In this document: positions 16,022-24,525 of the stretch, one piece after another
Position numbering within the stretch: the stretch's first letter is position 1
Layout of the letters: each line of letters opens with the position of its first letter
From: Bacteroidota bacterium
GTDB taxonomy: Bacteria > Bacteroidota > Bacteroidia > Flavobacteriales > Flavobacteriaceae
Assembly: GCA_004356305.1 (NCBI GenBank)
Contig: SMXJ01000033.1
Span: forward strand, 1-33,820
Direction: 5' to 3'
DNA length: 33,820 bases
Notes under the pieces: generated by a model
What the model was told of the DNA's origin: nothing
Databases searched by the model: none
Seen by the model: only the letters and a program-made list of their open reading frames with translations
Position numbers and translations under genes: made by a program

Positions 16022-18409
16022 TCAATCCACTAGAGCTACTTCTAATTCACTTCCAATCGTTGAAAAAATATAGTGAGTTTCGGATTCGCTGGTTTTTACC
16101 TTTTCGCTGAGAATGTCCACACTGGTATTTTTCCTTTTCGGAAGCTGAATTTCCAGTGTCCAATCAGTTTTATCTTGAGTTACTCTTACCCTGGTTTGCC
16201 CTTCTTCTTTTGAGAAAAATACTGAAATCTCATTGTTGCCTACCTGCACATTTTCTAGTGACACATCATCCCATTCTGAAGGCATTTGCGGTGCGATCAC
16301 AACTTTTTTGTGTGCGGCATCCGGTTGTATCCCGAAGAACTGCTCGACGATGGGTACTGCAAAGCCATAAATATTCCAGGCTTGGGTCATCATACCATAA
16401 TCGGGGGAGACTTCATAAATACTGCCGGGAAGGGCATAGCTGAATGTGCGTGTTATTCTTTTTAAATAATTGAGAGCCTGATCCGGTCTGCCATAATTAT
16501 TTTCGGCGATAATTTGCACCCCTGTGGGTAGGGTCATCACGGCTCCGGTATATGAAAATATCTCACTGCCTTTGAAAGAACTCTCGTCTGAGCCAGCAGA
16601 CTCATCGCGATCGATCCCTGTTACAAACACCCCGAACGGATTCACAAACTTCTCTGCTGTTATCAAAGCTTTGATCCCAATATCATAGGGGGCGATCTTC
16701 ATCTCCATGGGTGTGTTCACAACCCAGTTGTGATGTAAAACAAAGGGTCTCGGTTTTGAAGATGGGTTCGCTAAGATATATTTTTTGGTTTGTTGCAATT
16801 CGGACACGGCCCATGGTTTGTGAAGTGTGTCCGCACGCACAATAGCTGCCTCAATTAGCAGAAGGGCCTGTTCGTCTGTACCAATAAAATCGGCATAGGA
16901 GTTGAATTCTTCGCTCCAAAACTGTTCATTTATATTGATCTTCAGTAGATTGGCGATGGAATCATACCGTTTTGAAAGTTCATCTTTTCCAAGTTCCATG
17001 GCCATTTGCGACGCATCTTGAAATGCTTTTTGCGAATAAACCGCTACATCGATCATTTCGCTATCCATTCCGTGGATCTCCATCATCCCGTAGCCATCGG
17101 GAAAACCATTCTTGTTGGAGTCGTTCTCGTTGAGTAACCAGTCAAGTCCGTTTTCAACCGTAGGGAAATAGCGTTGTAGAAATTCAATTTCACCATTCCA
17201 TCGATATACTTTCCAGATCAGCGAGGCGAATTGCGGTGTTTCGTTGATGTTACCTTTGTTGTAGACCGAACCGTTAGTTGACATTTCATGAATGATCCTT
17301 CCGTTACCGTTTAACGCGTTGGAAACGCTGTCGAGCAGACGGATAGTGCTGTAGACGGCTTCGGTTTGTCCAACTGCCATATACCCCTGGAGGCTATATT
17401 CGCTATCAACGCCAAACCACCATGGGTAATCCGGTATTCCTGCACCTATTCCGGTGCCAATTTCCGGTACAGTGCGTATCAACCAATCACAGTTATACTT
17501 AACCCATTCAAAGGCTTGTTCAATTTCTTTATCGGCGATGGTTAGTCTGGATTTTTGAGCCAGGCTTTCATATCTGAGGCGTTTTGAAGTTAGGTCTTTC
17601 TCTATGTTCTTCTGAATAGATTCATAGGTATCCCATGCTTCCGTTTCCGAAGTATAAGAACCCGCTATAGTAAAATTGATAAGGCCGGTATCATTGTGAG
17701 CGAGATGCAAGGAATAATCTATAGAACCTGTAATACCATTACCTTCATAATCTGAAAGTCCATTTGAATGATCGATCGAGGAAAAGTTTGACCCAAATAC
17801 CGTAAACCACGGATTTAAGCTGTCTTTGAATATATAAGCTTGAGCTTCTTCATTAAAAATGACGATATCATTACCATCGATCATGTTGGTGCGTTCTCCT
17901 AACCAGGTAGGTCTAAGATCGCTCGCAGCGGTAAAACTAACGCCAATTTTTCGTTCTGATCCTTGGTTTTTGACCAACAGTTGAATGCCCAATCCTTCTT
18001 TGCCATCCGGCACAAATTGCCAACGCTCTATAATTAGTTGTTGGTCTTCCCATATAAAATTATGCTTATTCGCGTATGGATAATTGGTAAAGCTTTCTGC
18101 TTGATTTAAAATCAGGGTATCGTTATTAGTGGTCAATGATATTTCAAATCCGTCCATTAATTTGATGGGGTGATCCCAAATACCGCCCATTTCTCCTTTT
18201 AAATGCCAGCCCAACTCCGGAAAAGAGCCATCTTGATGACCTACCATATAAACTCGGTCTCCGGCTGTAACCATTGGAGAGTTGAGGTAGTCTTTCTTTC
18301 CAATAATAAACGGACTACCTTGAGTCAAGTCATTAAAATTTTTTGGCTGGTCACCCCCGCAGCCTGCAAATATTACTGCAGCTGAAACGAGTAGTAGAAC
18401 TTTTTTCAT
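16022..18409 (-). CDS. six-hairpin glycosidase-like lipoprotein (glycogen-debranching/GH63-like)
   Basis: A 795-residue lipoprotein: a hydrophobic leader ends in the lipobox FAGC (Cys17), so it is anchored in an envelope membrane. Residues of about 25-250 form a beta-sandwich-like N-terminal region. From about residue 290 the sequence has the alternating helices of an (alpha/alpha)6 glycosidase: IPDYPWWFGVDSEYSLQGYM resembles the PWFGRD-type substrate loop of debranching enzymes. Further on are NGFPDGYGMMEIHGMDSEMIDVAVY, with acidic residues typical of the active-site rim, and SAGSDESSFKGSEIFSY. A C-terminal beta domain follows. The substrate, probably an oligo- or polysaccharide, is unknown. 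It is the last gene of the amidohydrolase cluster, 21 bases after the SRPBCC gene. Confidence 0.7.
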   Translation of the reverse strand: MKKVLLLVSAAVIFAGCGGDQPKNFNDLTQGSPFIIGKKDYLNSPMVTAGDRVYMVGHQDGSFPELGWHLKGEMGGIWDHPIKLMDGFEISLTTNNDTLILNQAESFTNYPYANKHNFIWEDQQLIIERWQFVPDGKEGLGIQLLVKNQGSERKIGVSFTAASDLRPTWLGERTNMIDGNDIVIFNEEAQAYIFKDSLNPWFTVFGSNFSSIDHSNGLSDYEGNGITGSIDYSLHLAHNDTGLINFTIAGSYTSETEAWDTYESIQKNIEKDLTSKRLRYESLAQKSRLTIADKEIEQAFEWVKYNCDWLIRTVPEIGTGIGAGIPDYPWWFGVDSEYSLQGYMAVGQTEAVYSTIRLLDSVSNALNGNGRIIHEMSTNGSVYNKGNINETPQFASLIWKVYRWNGEIEFLQRYFPTVENGLDWLLNENDSNKNGFPDGYGMMEIHGMDSEMIDVAVYSQKAFQDASQMAMELGKDELSKRYDSIANLLKININEQFWSEEFNSYADFIGTDEQALLLIEAAIVRADTLHKPWAVSELQQTKKYILANPSSKPRPFVLHHNWVVNTPMEMKIAPYDIGIKALITAEKFVNPFGVFVTGIDRDESAGSDESSFKGSEIFSYTGAVMTLPTGVQIIAENNYGRPDQALNYLKRITRTFSYALPGSIYEVSPDYGMMTQAWNIYGFAVPIVEQFFGIQPDAAHKKVVIAPQMPSEWDDVSLENVQVGNNEISVFFSKEEGQTRVRVTQDKTDWTLEIQLPKRKNTSVDILSEKVKTSESETHYIFSTIGSELEVALVD

Positions 18410-18430
18410 AAGTTGAAGTTACTAAAAAAC

Positions 18431-18865
18431 TTATTCCCTATCCTCGAAAGGTACGACAACCCCGTTTTCCAGATAATTTTTTAAATAACCTAGTAACGTG
18501 GCCCAACAATACGAAGAGTGCCTAAAATGTTCATTACAATGTGGCCAGTTTTTATGCCAGAATTTGAGTCGCACTCCATCTGTGAGTTCTTCCAGATCGA
18601 AGCCAAATGTAGTAGGACTCCAGTCTTCATCGGCTTGAGTCATTTTAATATGAAATGCCCTATTGGGTTCGCACATGGTCACTTCGCCATACCAATTGTA
18701 TTCCGGAGCGAAATAAAAATTATATTCTGCCCTTAATTCAGGAGTACCGGTACTTGTGAGGGTCCACCAATTATTTAAGTGTCGCGGCAAACTCACTGCA
18801 TCATAGACTTCTTTTACAGAAGCAATAATAACTAAGTCGTGGAATATATCAAACGTCTTTTCCAT
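18431..18865 (-). CDS. SRPBCC/AHSA1-type small ligand-binding domain protein
   Basis: A 144-residue soluble protein with the START-like/AHSA1 helix-grip pattern: an N-terminal strand and helix with VKEVYDAVSLPRHLNNWWT, where a W-W pair is typical, then GEVTMCEPNRAFHIKMT and TFGFDLEEL, and a C-terminal helix SSYCWATLLGYLKNYLENG. Such domains bind hydrophobic ligands or act as small cyclases or stress proteins; no ligand can be inferred. It lies 16 bases after the 430-residue amidohydrolase and 21 bases before the glycosidase-like lipoprotein, and has no signal peptide although its neighbours are exported. Confidence 0.8.
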   Translation of the reverse strand: MEKTFDIFHDLVIIASVKEVYDAVSLPRHLNNWWTLTSTGTPELRAEYNFYFAPEYNWYGEVTMCEPNRAFHIKMTQADEDWSPTTFGFDLEELTDGVRLKFWHKNWPHCNEHFRHSSYCWATLLGYLKNYLENGVVVPFEDRE

Positions 18866-18881
18866 GGTCAGGATAATTTAA

Positions 18882-20174
18882 TCACTTCCCTGAGTATTTA
18901 TCCATATAGCGCTTCCAAAGCCCGGTTTGGTGAGTTTCCAGCGAAATATCTCTACCATCAATGAAAGCATGTGTCAACTGGTTTGTGCGCATATCCAGGG
19001 CGTCGCCTTCGCTAACAAATAATGTGGCGCTTTTACCGACCTCTAAAGTACCGTAACGATCACCAATACCTAAAATATTTGCGGTGTTGGATGTAATCAG
19101 TTTTAAAGCTTCTTCCTTATCCATTCCTTGTGCTACAACCTGACCCGCGTAAAAAGGAAGATTCCTGGTTTGAAAGTTGGAAGTACCGGAGTTCTGAATA
19201 CCCACGAGCAATCCGCCATCGACCAACAATTTCGGTAATTTGTAAGGAAGGTCATAATCGTCATCATCGCTGTTGGGCCGTGAATGTGTCCGCTGTACCA
19301 GGACCGGGATATTATTTTGCTTCAAGAAGGGAATGATCTTATAGGCTTCATAACCGCCCACGAGTACGACGCTTTTCACACCATTATCTTTAGTGGTGGT
19401 CACTGCATCGATAATTTCTTTTTCACCGGAGGCATAGATGTACAGTTTCTTTGAGCCATCAAACAAGCCTTGCATCGCTTCAAAGCCCTCGTTTTTGGAA
19501 ATTGATATTTTCTTTCCGTAAGCGGCAGCATTTAGCAAATAACTACTGATCTCTTCTAATTGTTTCGTGTAATCTTTATTAGGTTTCCAGCCTCGTTCTT
19601 CACCTAACCACCATCGTCCCCGACTAAAACTATTGGGCCAGTTCAAATGAATACCATCGTCTTCTTTTACGACTGCATCTTCCCAGTTCCAGGCGTCCAA
19701 TTGCACTATGGAAGACGTACCTGAAATTCGCCCTCCTTTAGGGGTGACCTGTGTTAGCAAGATCCCGTTGGGGCGCATACTTTCTACCACCTTGCTTTCG
19801 GCGTTGTAAGCGATTATACTTCTAATATTGGGAATAAAATCCCCGATCTCATCCTGGTCATTACTGGCCCGTACGGCATTCACTTCTATCAATCCCAATG
19901 ATTTTCCAGGAGCGATAAAACCAGGGTAGACATGCTTGCCTTCAGCATTAATAACCCTTCCTTGCGTTGGAGTGGAGGCGTTTCCCATTACTGTTATTTT
20001 TCCATCGCTGAAAACAATAACGCTGTTTTCGATCATGGTTCCATTTCCAATATGTGCGGTCGCCCCTTTTATAGTGATAGTTTCAAATTGTGCCGGTGCA
20101 GGGATTTGTTGCGCCCAGGCATGTAATCCAACACTTATGGTCACAGCTAATAATATATTTTTTATAATGTTCAT
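18882..20174 (-). CDS. exported amidohydrolase-like protein lacking the HxH metal motif
   Basis: A 430-residue protein with a signal peptide ending near AWAQQ (residue 22). It has the two-part amidohydrolase layout: the urease-like N-terminal beta part (ITIKGATAHIGNGTMIENSVIVFSDGKI), a TIM-barrel part, and the C-terminal beta part (ILGIGDRYGTLEVGKSATLFVSEGD). At the position where active members have the zinc-binding HxH after a YPG(L/F)I strand, this protein reads YPGFIAPGKSLG (residues 84-94), with no histidines. It is probably not a conventional metal-dependent hydrolase, though the frame is intact and the protein is full length. It resembles the N-terminal half of its upstream neighbour, starts 7 bases after it, and may be its partner subunit. 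Confidence 0.85.
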   Translation of the reverse strand: MNIIKNILLAVTISVGLHAWAQQIPAPAQFETITIKGATAHIGNGTMIENSVIVFSDGKITVMGNASTPTQGRVINAEGKHVYPGFIAPGKSLGLIEVNAVRASNDQDEIGDFIPNIRSIIAYNAESKVVESMRPNGILLTQVTPKGGRISGTSSIVQLDAWNWEDAVVKEDDGIHLNWPNSFSRGRWWLGEERGWKPNKDYTKQLEEISSYLLNAAAYGKKISISKNEGFEAMQGLFDGSKKLYIYASGEKEIIDAVTTTKDNGVKSVVLVGGYEAYKIIPFLKQNNIPVLVQRTHSRPNSDDDDYDLPYKLPKLLVDGGLLVGIQNSGTSNFQTRNLPFYAGQVVAQGMDKEEALKLITSNTANILGIGDRYGTLEVGKSATLFVSEGDALDMRTNQLTHAFIDGRDISLETHQTGLWKRYMDKYSGK

Positions 20175-20181
20175 TGTTGGA

Positions 20182-23139
20182 TCAGTTTATGGTTTCACAA
20201 TCAAAATGAATTTTGTCTTTCTTCTCTGGCGGGCGCTTTTTCTCATCCTTAGGTTTTTCAGAAAGCATCATCTTCATCAATTTATTTCGTTCTTTGCTAA
20301 TGGCAATTCTTTTGGCTTTATCCGCTTCCATATCGAAATAGAGAGCCCCTTCGATAAAGGTCTTTTCAGCTTTGGCGTATACCGAGAGAGGGTTGTCACT
20401 CCACAATACCAAATCGGCATCTTTTCCCTCTTTTATACTCCCGGTGCGGTGGTCCAGATGCAACAATTTGGCCGGATTGATCGTCACCATTTTCCATGCA
20501 TCGGCTTCGGTCATTCCTCCGTACTTTACGCCTTTAGCAGCTTCTTGATTAAGTCTGCGTGACATTTCACTATCATCACTGTTAATGGCTACGGTAACGC
20601 CAACACTACTCATAATGGCTGCATTATAAGGGATCGCATCATTAACTTCGTATTTATATGCCCACCAATCACTAAAGGTAGATCCACCAACACCATGCGC
20701 TTTCATCTTGTCTGCTACTTTATAGCCTTCGAGTATGTGGGTAAACGTGTTTATTCTGAAATTGAACTTCTCTGCAACCTTCATCAGCATATTGATTTCA
20801 CTCTGTACATAACTGTGACAGCTTACGAAGCGTTCCCCATTCAAAATTTCAACAAGGACTTCCATTTCTTCATCGTATCTGAAGGGTTCTCCGCTATTCT
20901 TTTTTACTTCGTATTCTTTGGCTCGATTGAAATAATTCACATACAATTGTTCCACACCCATACGTGTTTGTGGAAAGCGACTAAAACTCTGCCGGTTGGA
21001 CTGCTTTACATTTTCACCTAAGGCAAATTTGATAAACTTGGGACTGTTGCTGTATATAAGTCCGTCGGCATCTTCTCCCCATTTCAGCTTTAAAACCGCA
21101 GAGCGTCCACCGATAGGATTTGCAGATCCGTGTAGGATCTGAATACTGGTCACACCTCCTGCGAGATTCCTGTAAATAGCTACATCCTCCGGGTTTACGA
21201 CATCTTCTATACTCACTTCAGCAGAAGAGTTGTGTCCGGCTTCATTAATGGATAACGCTGCTATATGAGAATGTTCATCGATAATTCCGGCTGTCAGGTG
21301 TTTCCCGGTGCCATCGATTACGATTGCCCCTCCGGCACTTAGATCTTTACCTATTTTGGCGATCTTTCCATTTTTAACCAGTACATCGGTATTCTCTAAA
21401 ACACCTGCATCCTCGCTCGTCCAAACCGTTACATTTTTAAAGAGTATGTTTTGTTGTTTGGGTTTTGTTGTAAATCCGTAGCCAACATTTGGATGGGTAA
21501 GCGGAACAATTTCAAAGGCTTTGTTTTCCTCTTTTTTATCGTCCTTCTTTTCTTCGGCGTCTCCCGTTCTGGTCGCTACAAAATTGCTTTCTGTCCCATC
21601 AGGTAAGATCAACCGGCCGGAAAAAGTAGTTCCTCCTTTTGGAATCAGCCCTGTAGCCGTATAGGCCTCTTTTTTGTCTTCCGAAGAAAAAGAAAAAGTC
21701 ACCCAATTTCCTTTGTAACTGATCTTGGAGGGAAACTTGGTCTCGCCTAATTTCACTTCTATTTTAGGTTTTGAACTTTTGCCGGTAATCGACATATCAA
21801 AGGTCTTACCCGCGGCCGAAAGATCATATTTTCCACGAATATCTTTTTGGTCCTTATCATTGATAACATGCTTGACACCTTGCACCCAATTCTCGAATAG
21901 TGTGGTTTCTTTGTCAAAAATATCACCTGAAGTTATAAGAAAATTAGCGTATTTCCCGGTTTCCAGTGTTCCCAACATACTGCTTTTGCCTAACTGTTGT
22001 GCAGGAATTGTTGTCAATGCTTGGAGGGCTTTGGTTTTGCTGAGGCCATATTTTATTGCCTTCAGGACCTTCGAATTAAATTCTGAAACTTTCTTCAATT
22101 TGTATGTCGTTAATGAAAAAGTCACTCCATTCTCCTCCAATACTTTTAGATTCGTTGGTGCCTGATTCCATTCGCGCATATCTTCTAAAGAGATATACTT
22201 GGCTTGATATGGATTGCTCACATCGAAGGCAGCAGGAAAATTTACAGGGATGATATATGAAGCTCGGGTAGCCTTTATACTTTCAATGGCTTCGTATTCG
22301 TCGCCTCCACCTACAATTACATAGTTGAGATTAAATTTATCTGAAATTCTATCGGCTCGAAGATCGTTGCCTTTGTTCCCGGCTTCGATAAAGGAGATCA
22401 AATTTTGATTTTCGATCATGGCTTCTAACGAGAGATCTTTGGTATCCACATTTCCTTTTGCGTACCAATCCATGTCCCAATACATTTGTCGCAATAAAGC
22501 CATGGATCCCATTAAAGATGTGGGGTAGGACTGCCGATTCGCTACACTTTTAGAAAATGAAAAAAACTGCCCTGAAGTATCTTCCAAGATCCGATCCTGA
22601 TCGCCGCCTTGATCATTCAATGCTACTAGAACTCCGGTGCCCCGGGCGATACCATCCATATGATGGGTATTGACAACACCAAACCCGGCCTTGCGCATTT
22701 CTTCGGCCTTCTTTTTATCGTATTTGAATTTGGTGATTGCGTCGATCTCGGGCATAATGTGGTCGTTCCAGTAAAACCCTTTTCGCGAAGCTTCATATTG
22801 AGAAGAACGACCTTGATCTTTGGCGCGTTTCGGTTTCTCTACTCCAAAACCGGAATAACTTTCAATAAATGACGGATAAATATATTTATCTTTTAGATCT
22901 ATGACAAGAGAGTTGGCGGGAATGGTAACATTTTTTCCTACCGATACTACTTTTCCGTTATGGATGAGAAGCGTGCCATTGGTGATTACATGAGTAGGCG
23001 TAACATAAACGGTCGCGTTTGTAAAAGCCGTAAGGTTGTTATTTTCTTCCTTAACGCCATCATTTTTTGGAAAATAGTCCTGAGCGCCTGCCGTACTGAA
23101 AAAGCTTAGGCATACCAAGAGTAATAAGAATTTTTTCAT
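20182..23139 (-). CDS. exported double amidohydrolase (degenerate half fused to active half)
   Basis: A 985-residue protein with a signal peptide (cleavage near AGAQ, residue 20). Residues of about 35-430 form one amidohydrolase-like domain in which the metal motif is lost (YPSFIESYSGFG, residues 88-99). Residues of about 435-540 are a beta-rich, Lys/Glu-rich linker. Residues of about 560-930 are a second amidohydrolase domain with an intact site: His623 and His625 in IDEHSHIAAL, His775 in VSCHSY, His801 in FTHILEGY, and Asp855/Asp856 in INSDD. It ends in a Lys/Glu-rich tail. It is the first gene of a four-gene cluster. Substrate unknown; the active half resembles imidazolonepropionase-type hydrolases, and a peptide or N-acyl substrate is possible. 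Confidence 0.9.
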   Translation of the reverse strand: MKKFLLLLVCLSFFSTAGAQDYFPKNDGVKEENNNLTAFTNATVYVTPTHVITNGTLLIHNGKVVSVGKNVTIPANSLVIDLKDKYIYPSFIESYSGFGVEKPKRAKDQGRSSQYEASRKGFYWNDHIMPEIDAITKFKYDKKKAEEMRKAGFGVVNTHHMDGIARGTGVLVALNDQGGDQDRILEDTSGQFFSFSKSVANRQSYPTSLMGSMALLRQMYWDMDWYAKGNVDTKDLSLEAMIENQNLISFIEAGNKGNDLRADRISDKFNLNYVIVGGGDEYEAIESIKATRASYIIPVNFPAAFDVSNPYQAKYISLEDMREWNQAPTNLKVLEENGVTFSLTTYKLKKVSEFNSKVLKAIKYGLSKTKALQALTTIPAQQLGKSSMLGTLETGKYANFLITSGDIFDKETTLFENWVQGVKHVINDKDQKDIRGKYDLSAAGKTFDMSITGKSSKPKIEVKLGETKFPSKISYKGNWVTFSFSSEDKKEAYTATGLIPKGGTTFSGRLILPDGTESNFVATRTGDAEEKKDDKKEENKAFEIVPLTHPNVGYGFTTKPKQQNILFKNVTVWTSEDAGVLENTDVLVKNGKIAKIGKDLSAGGAIVIDGTGKHLTAGIIDEHSHIAALSINEAGHNSSAEVSIEDVVNPEDVAIYRNLAGGVTSIQILHGSANPIGGRSAVLKLKWGEDADGLIYSNSPKFIKFALGENVKQSNRQSFSRFPQTRMGVEQLYVNYFNRAKEYEVKKNSGEPFRYDEEMEVLVEILNGERFVSCHSYVQSEINMLMKVAEKFNFRINTFTHILEGYKVADKMKAHGVGGSTFSDWWAYKYEVNDAIPYNAAIMSSVGVTVAINSDDSEMSRRLNQEAAKGVKYGGMTEADAWKMVTINPAKLLHLDHRTGSIKEGKDADLVLWSDNPLSVYAKAEKTFIEGALYFDMEADKAKRIAISKERNKLMKMMLSEKPKDEKKRPPEKKDKIHFDCETIN

Positions 23140-23223
23140 CAGTTGAGAATTGAATAATCAGTCATTAAATATAATAAGCCTAATTGGTTTTGTCTTTCAA
23201 TTGAAAATGTTTAACATCATCTT

Positions 23224-23274
23224 ATGAGAAATAAAAGGAAGCCCTATGAGTTCCAATGAGAAATCCGGAGTTCC
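23224..23274. repeat. short direct repeats upstream of the amidohydrolase cluster
   Basis: The 171-base gap 23140-23310 holds no gene. In it ATGAGAAAT occurs at 23224 and 23256, and GAGTTCC at 23248 and 23268 (20 bases apart). No convincing -33/-7 pair for the amidohydrolase gene was found; TATATTTA nearer the ATG is a partial -7 match. The repeats could be chance or a regulator site. Confidence 0.25.
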
Positions 23275-23310
23275 GAATAATTTTATTTATCAATTCTTAC
23301 GTCTTAACTA

Positions 23311-24378
23311 CTATATTGGTTTATCCTCAAAATAATTCACCACCAAAGCCACCATATAACTATAACTCATAATACCCTTGGATTGATTATTTGCCTTTAG
23401 AAATTGATCCCAGAATGCCTTGGAGATATTTTCAAACGGATTCTTATAGCTGTCCCAAAATTCCCGCATCTCTCTATAGCTCTCCAAAATTCCAAAGTTA
23501 ATAGTTGGAAGTATCTCTTCGTACACCTTAATATCACGTCTCGCGATCTCGTTGACACAGTAGCGTAGTGCAAATATATAACCGGTGTATTGTATATAGG
23601 GATCATCGTTGTGCAGCGCAGCTAAAGTAGCGATAAAATTGGCTTCATTCTCAGCAGCATAGCCTATTTGGTGAGCCTGTTCGTGACAGCTCACCACCGG
23701 AAATTTGTAAGTTTTTATCAATCGGTTTACCTGTGCTTCTCCGGTCAACGGATTAAAATAACCACTATAACCCAAATAGGTTAGCCCCAGGCTCCAGGTA
23801 CTTTTCTTGATACTTTTAGGGGAATAATGCAGATTTGGATATTCTTTTTCCAGGTTTTGATAGCCATTGATCGACTTCTCAAAAATTTCTTGATGAGTGT
23901 AAGGAATATCGATTTTAGTGCTGTCAGCATAGCCTAATTGGCGATGTAATTCGTTGGATTTTGCAATGAGTCGATGCGTAGTGTTCAGTAATTCCTCGGT
24001 GGTGTAGTCTTTCTCGAGGCCCAGAGTGGTGTTGAGGGGAACCCGGTAATAATTAAGTCCCCACATAATATTGAACAAAAAGTAGATAATGGATAATGCT
24101 GCCGTTATATCCAAAGCGAATAAGAAAGGTTCACGGCCTATTCTTCTTATATTTTTGAATAACCATCGAAAGAGAAAAATGATTAGCAAAGCATAAATTA
24201 TATCTCCGATCGAAAATGGGATCCATCCAAAAACATAACGCGATATTTTGCCGATGTACGGGTAAATACCCTGACTGTAATAGGTTTCAATAAATTGTGG
24301 GAAACGCTTTAAAATATGCAATGCAATGTACTGTATTGGTAGAAGAAGAGTTAAAATTACCTTTGTCCTTTTTTGCAT
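23311..24378 (-). CDS. DUF3810 membrane protein with HEXXH metallopeptidase-like motif
   Basis: A 355-residue protein with three likely membrane helices in the first 110 residues (about 7-24, 57-73 and 87-107) and a long extracytoplasmic or cytoplasmic C-terminal domain. The C-terminal domain carries HEQAH (His232, Glu233, His236) followed by ENEANF (Glu243/Glu245), the pattern of a gluzincin-like zinc peptidase. It matches DUF3810, a family found mainly in Bacteroidota and Firmicutes. Proteolysis is inferred from the motif only. It stands alone, divergent from pepD, and its ATG is preceded by a -7-like box four bases away. Confidence 0.85.
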   Translation of the reverse strand: MQKRTKVILTLLLPIQYIALHILKRFPQFIETYYSQGIYPYIGKISRYVFGWIPFSIGDIIYALLIIFLFRWLFKNIRRIGREPFLFALDITAALSIIYFLFNIMWGLNYYRVPLNTTLGLEKDYTTEELLNTTHRLIAKSNELHRQLGYADSTKIDIPYTHQEIFEKSINGYQNLEKEYPNLHYSPKSIKKSTWSLGLTYLGYSGYFNPLTGEAQVNRLIKTYKFPVVSCHEQAHQIGYAAENEANFIATLAALHNDDPYIQYTGYIFALRYCVNEIARRDIKVYEEILPTINFGILESYREMREFWDSYKNPFENISKAFWDQFLKANNQSKGIMSYSYMVALVVNYFEDKPI

Positions 24379-24382
24379 CTAT

Positions 24383-24390
24383 CAAACATA
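24383..24390 (-). promoter_or_regulatory. TAnnTTTG box 4 bases before the DUF3810 ATG
   Basis: TATGTTTG on the minus strand matches the Bacteroidota -7 consensus fully and ends four bases before the start codon, the same spacing as at the RNA methyltransferase gene. If used, the transcript would be leaderless. No clear -33 element is present. Confidence 0.3.
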
Positions 24391-24436
24391 CAAAGAATTC
24401 TTTTATCTATTATTTTCGGTGAGGCTTATAAAAGGT

Positions 24437-24444
24437 TAATTTTG
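24437..24444 (+). promoter_or_regulatory. predicted -7 element for pepD
   Basis: TAATTTTG is a full match to TAnnTTTG, about 80 bases before the pepD ATG. The -33 side has only a T-rich stretch (TTTTCGG), so it is a tentative call. It lies in the 147-base divergent gap between DUF3810 and pepD. Confidence 0.35.
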
Positions 24445-24525
24445 TAATAGAATTGAAACTTCTTTTTTTGACCATATCGAGATTAAATCAACCAAAATTT
24501 ATACCCGTATTTCGGGGAAACCACT

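Noticed and set aside
18882..20174. The 430-aa amidohydrolase as a pseudogene because it lacks HxH
   Set aside because: The frame, signal peptide, both beta parts and the tight gene spacing are intact, and the N-terminal half of the neighbouring protein shows the same loss. It is better treated as a functional non-catalytic homologue.
19936..20562. A 208-codon plus-strand open frame across the junction of the two amidohydrolase genes
   Set aside because: It is antisense to two clear protein families, its product is hydrophobic and compositionally odd, and no promoter box precedes it. It is a shadow frame.
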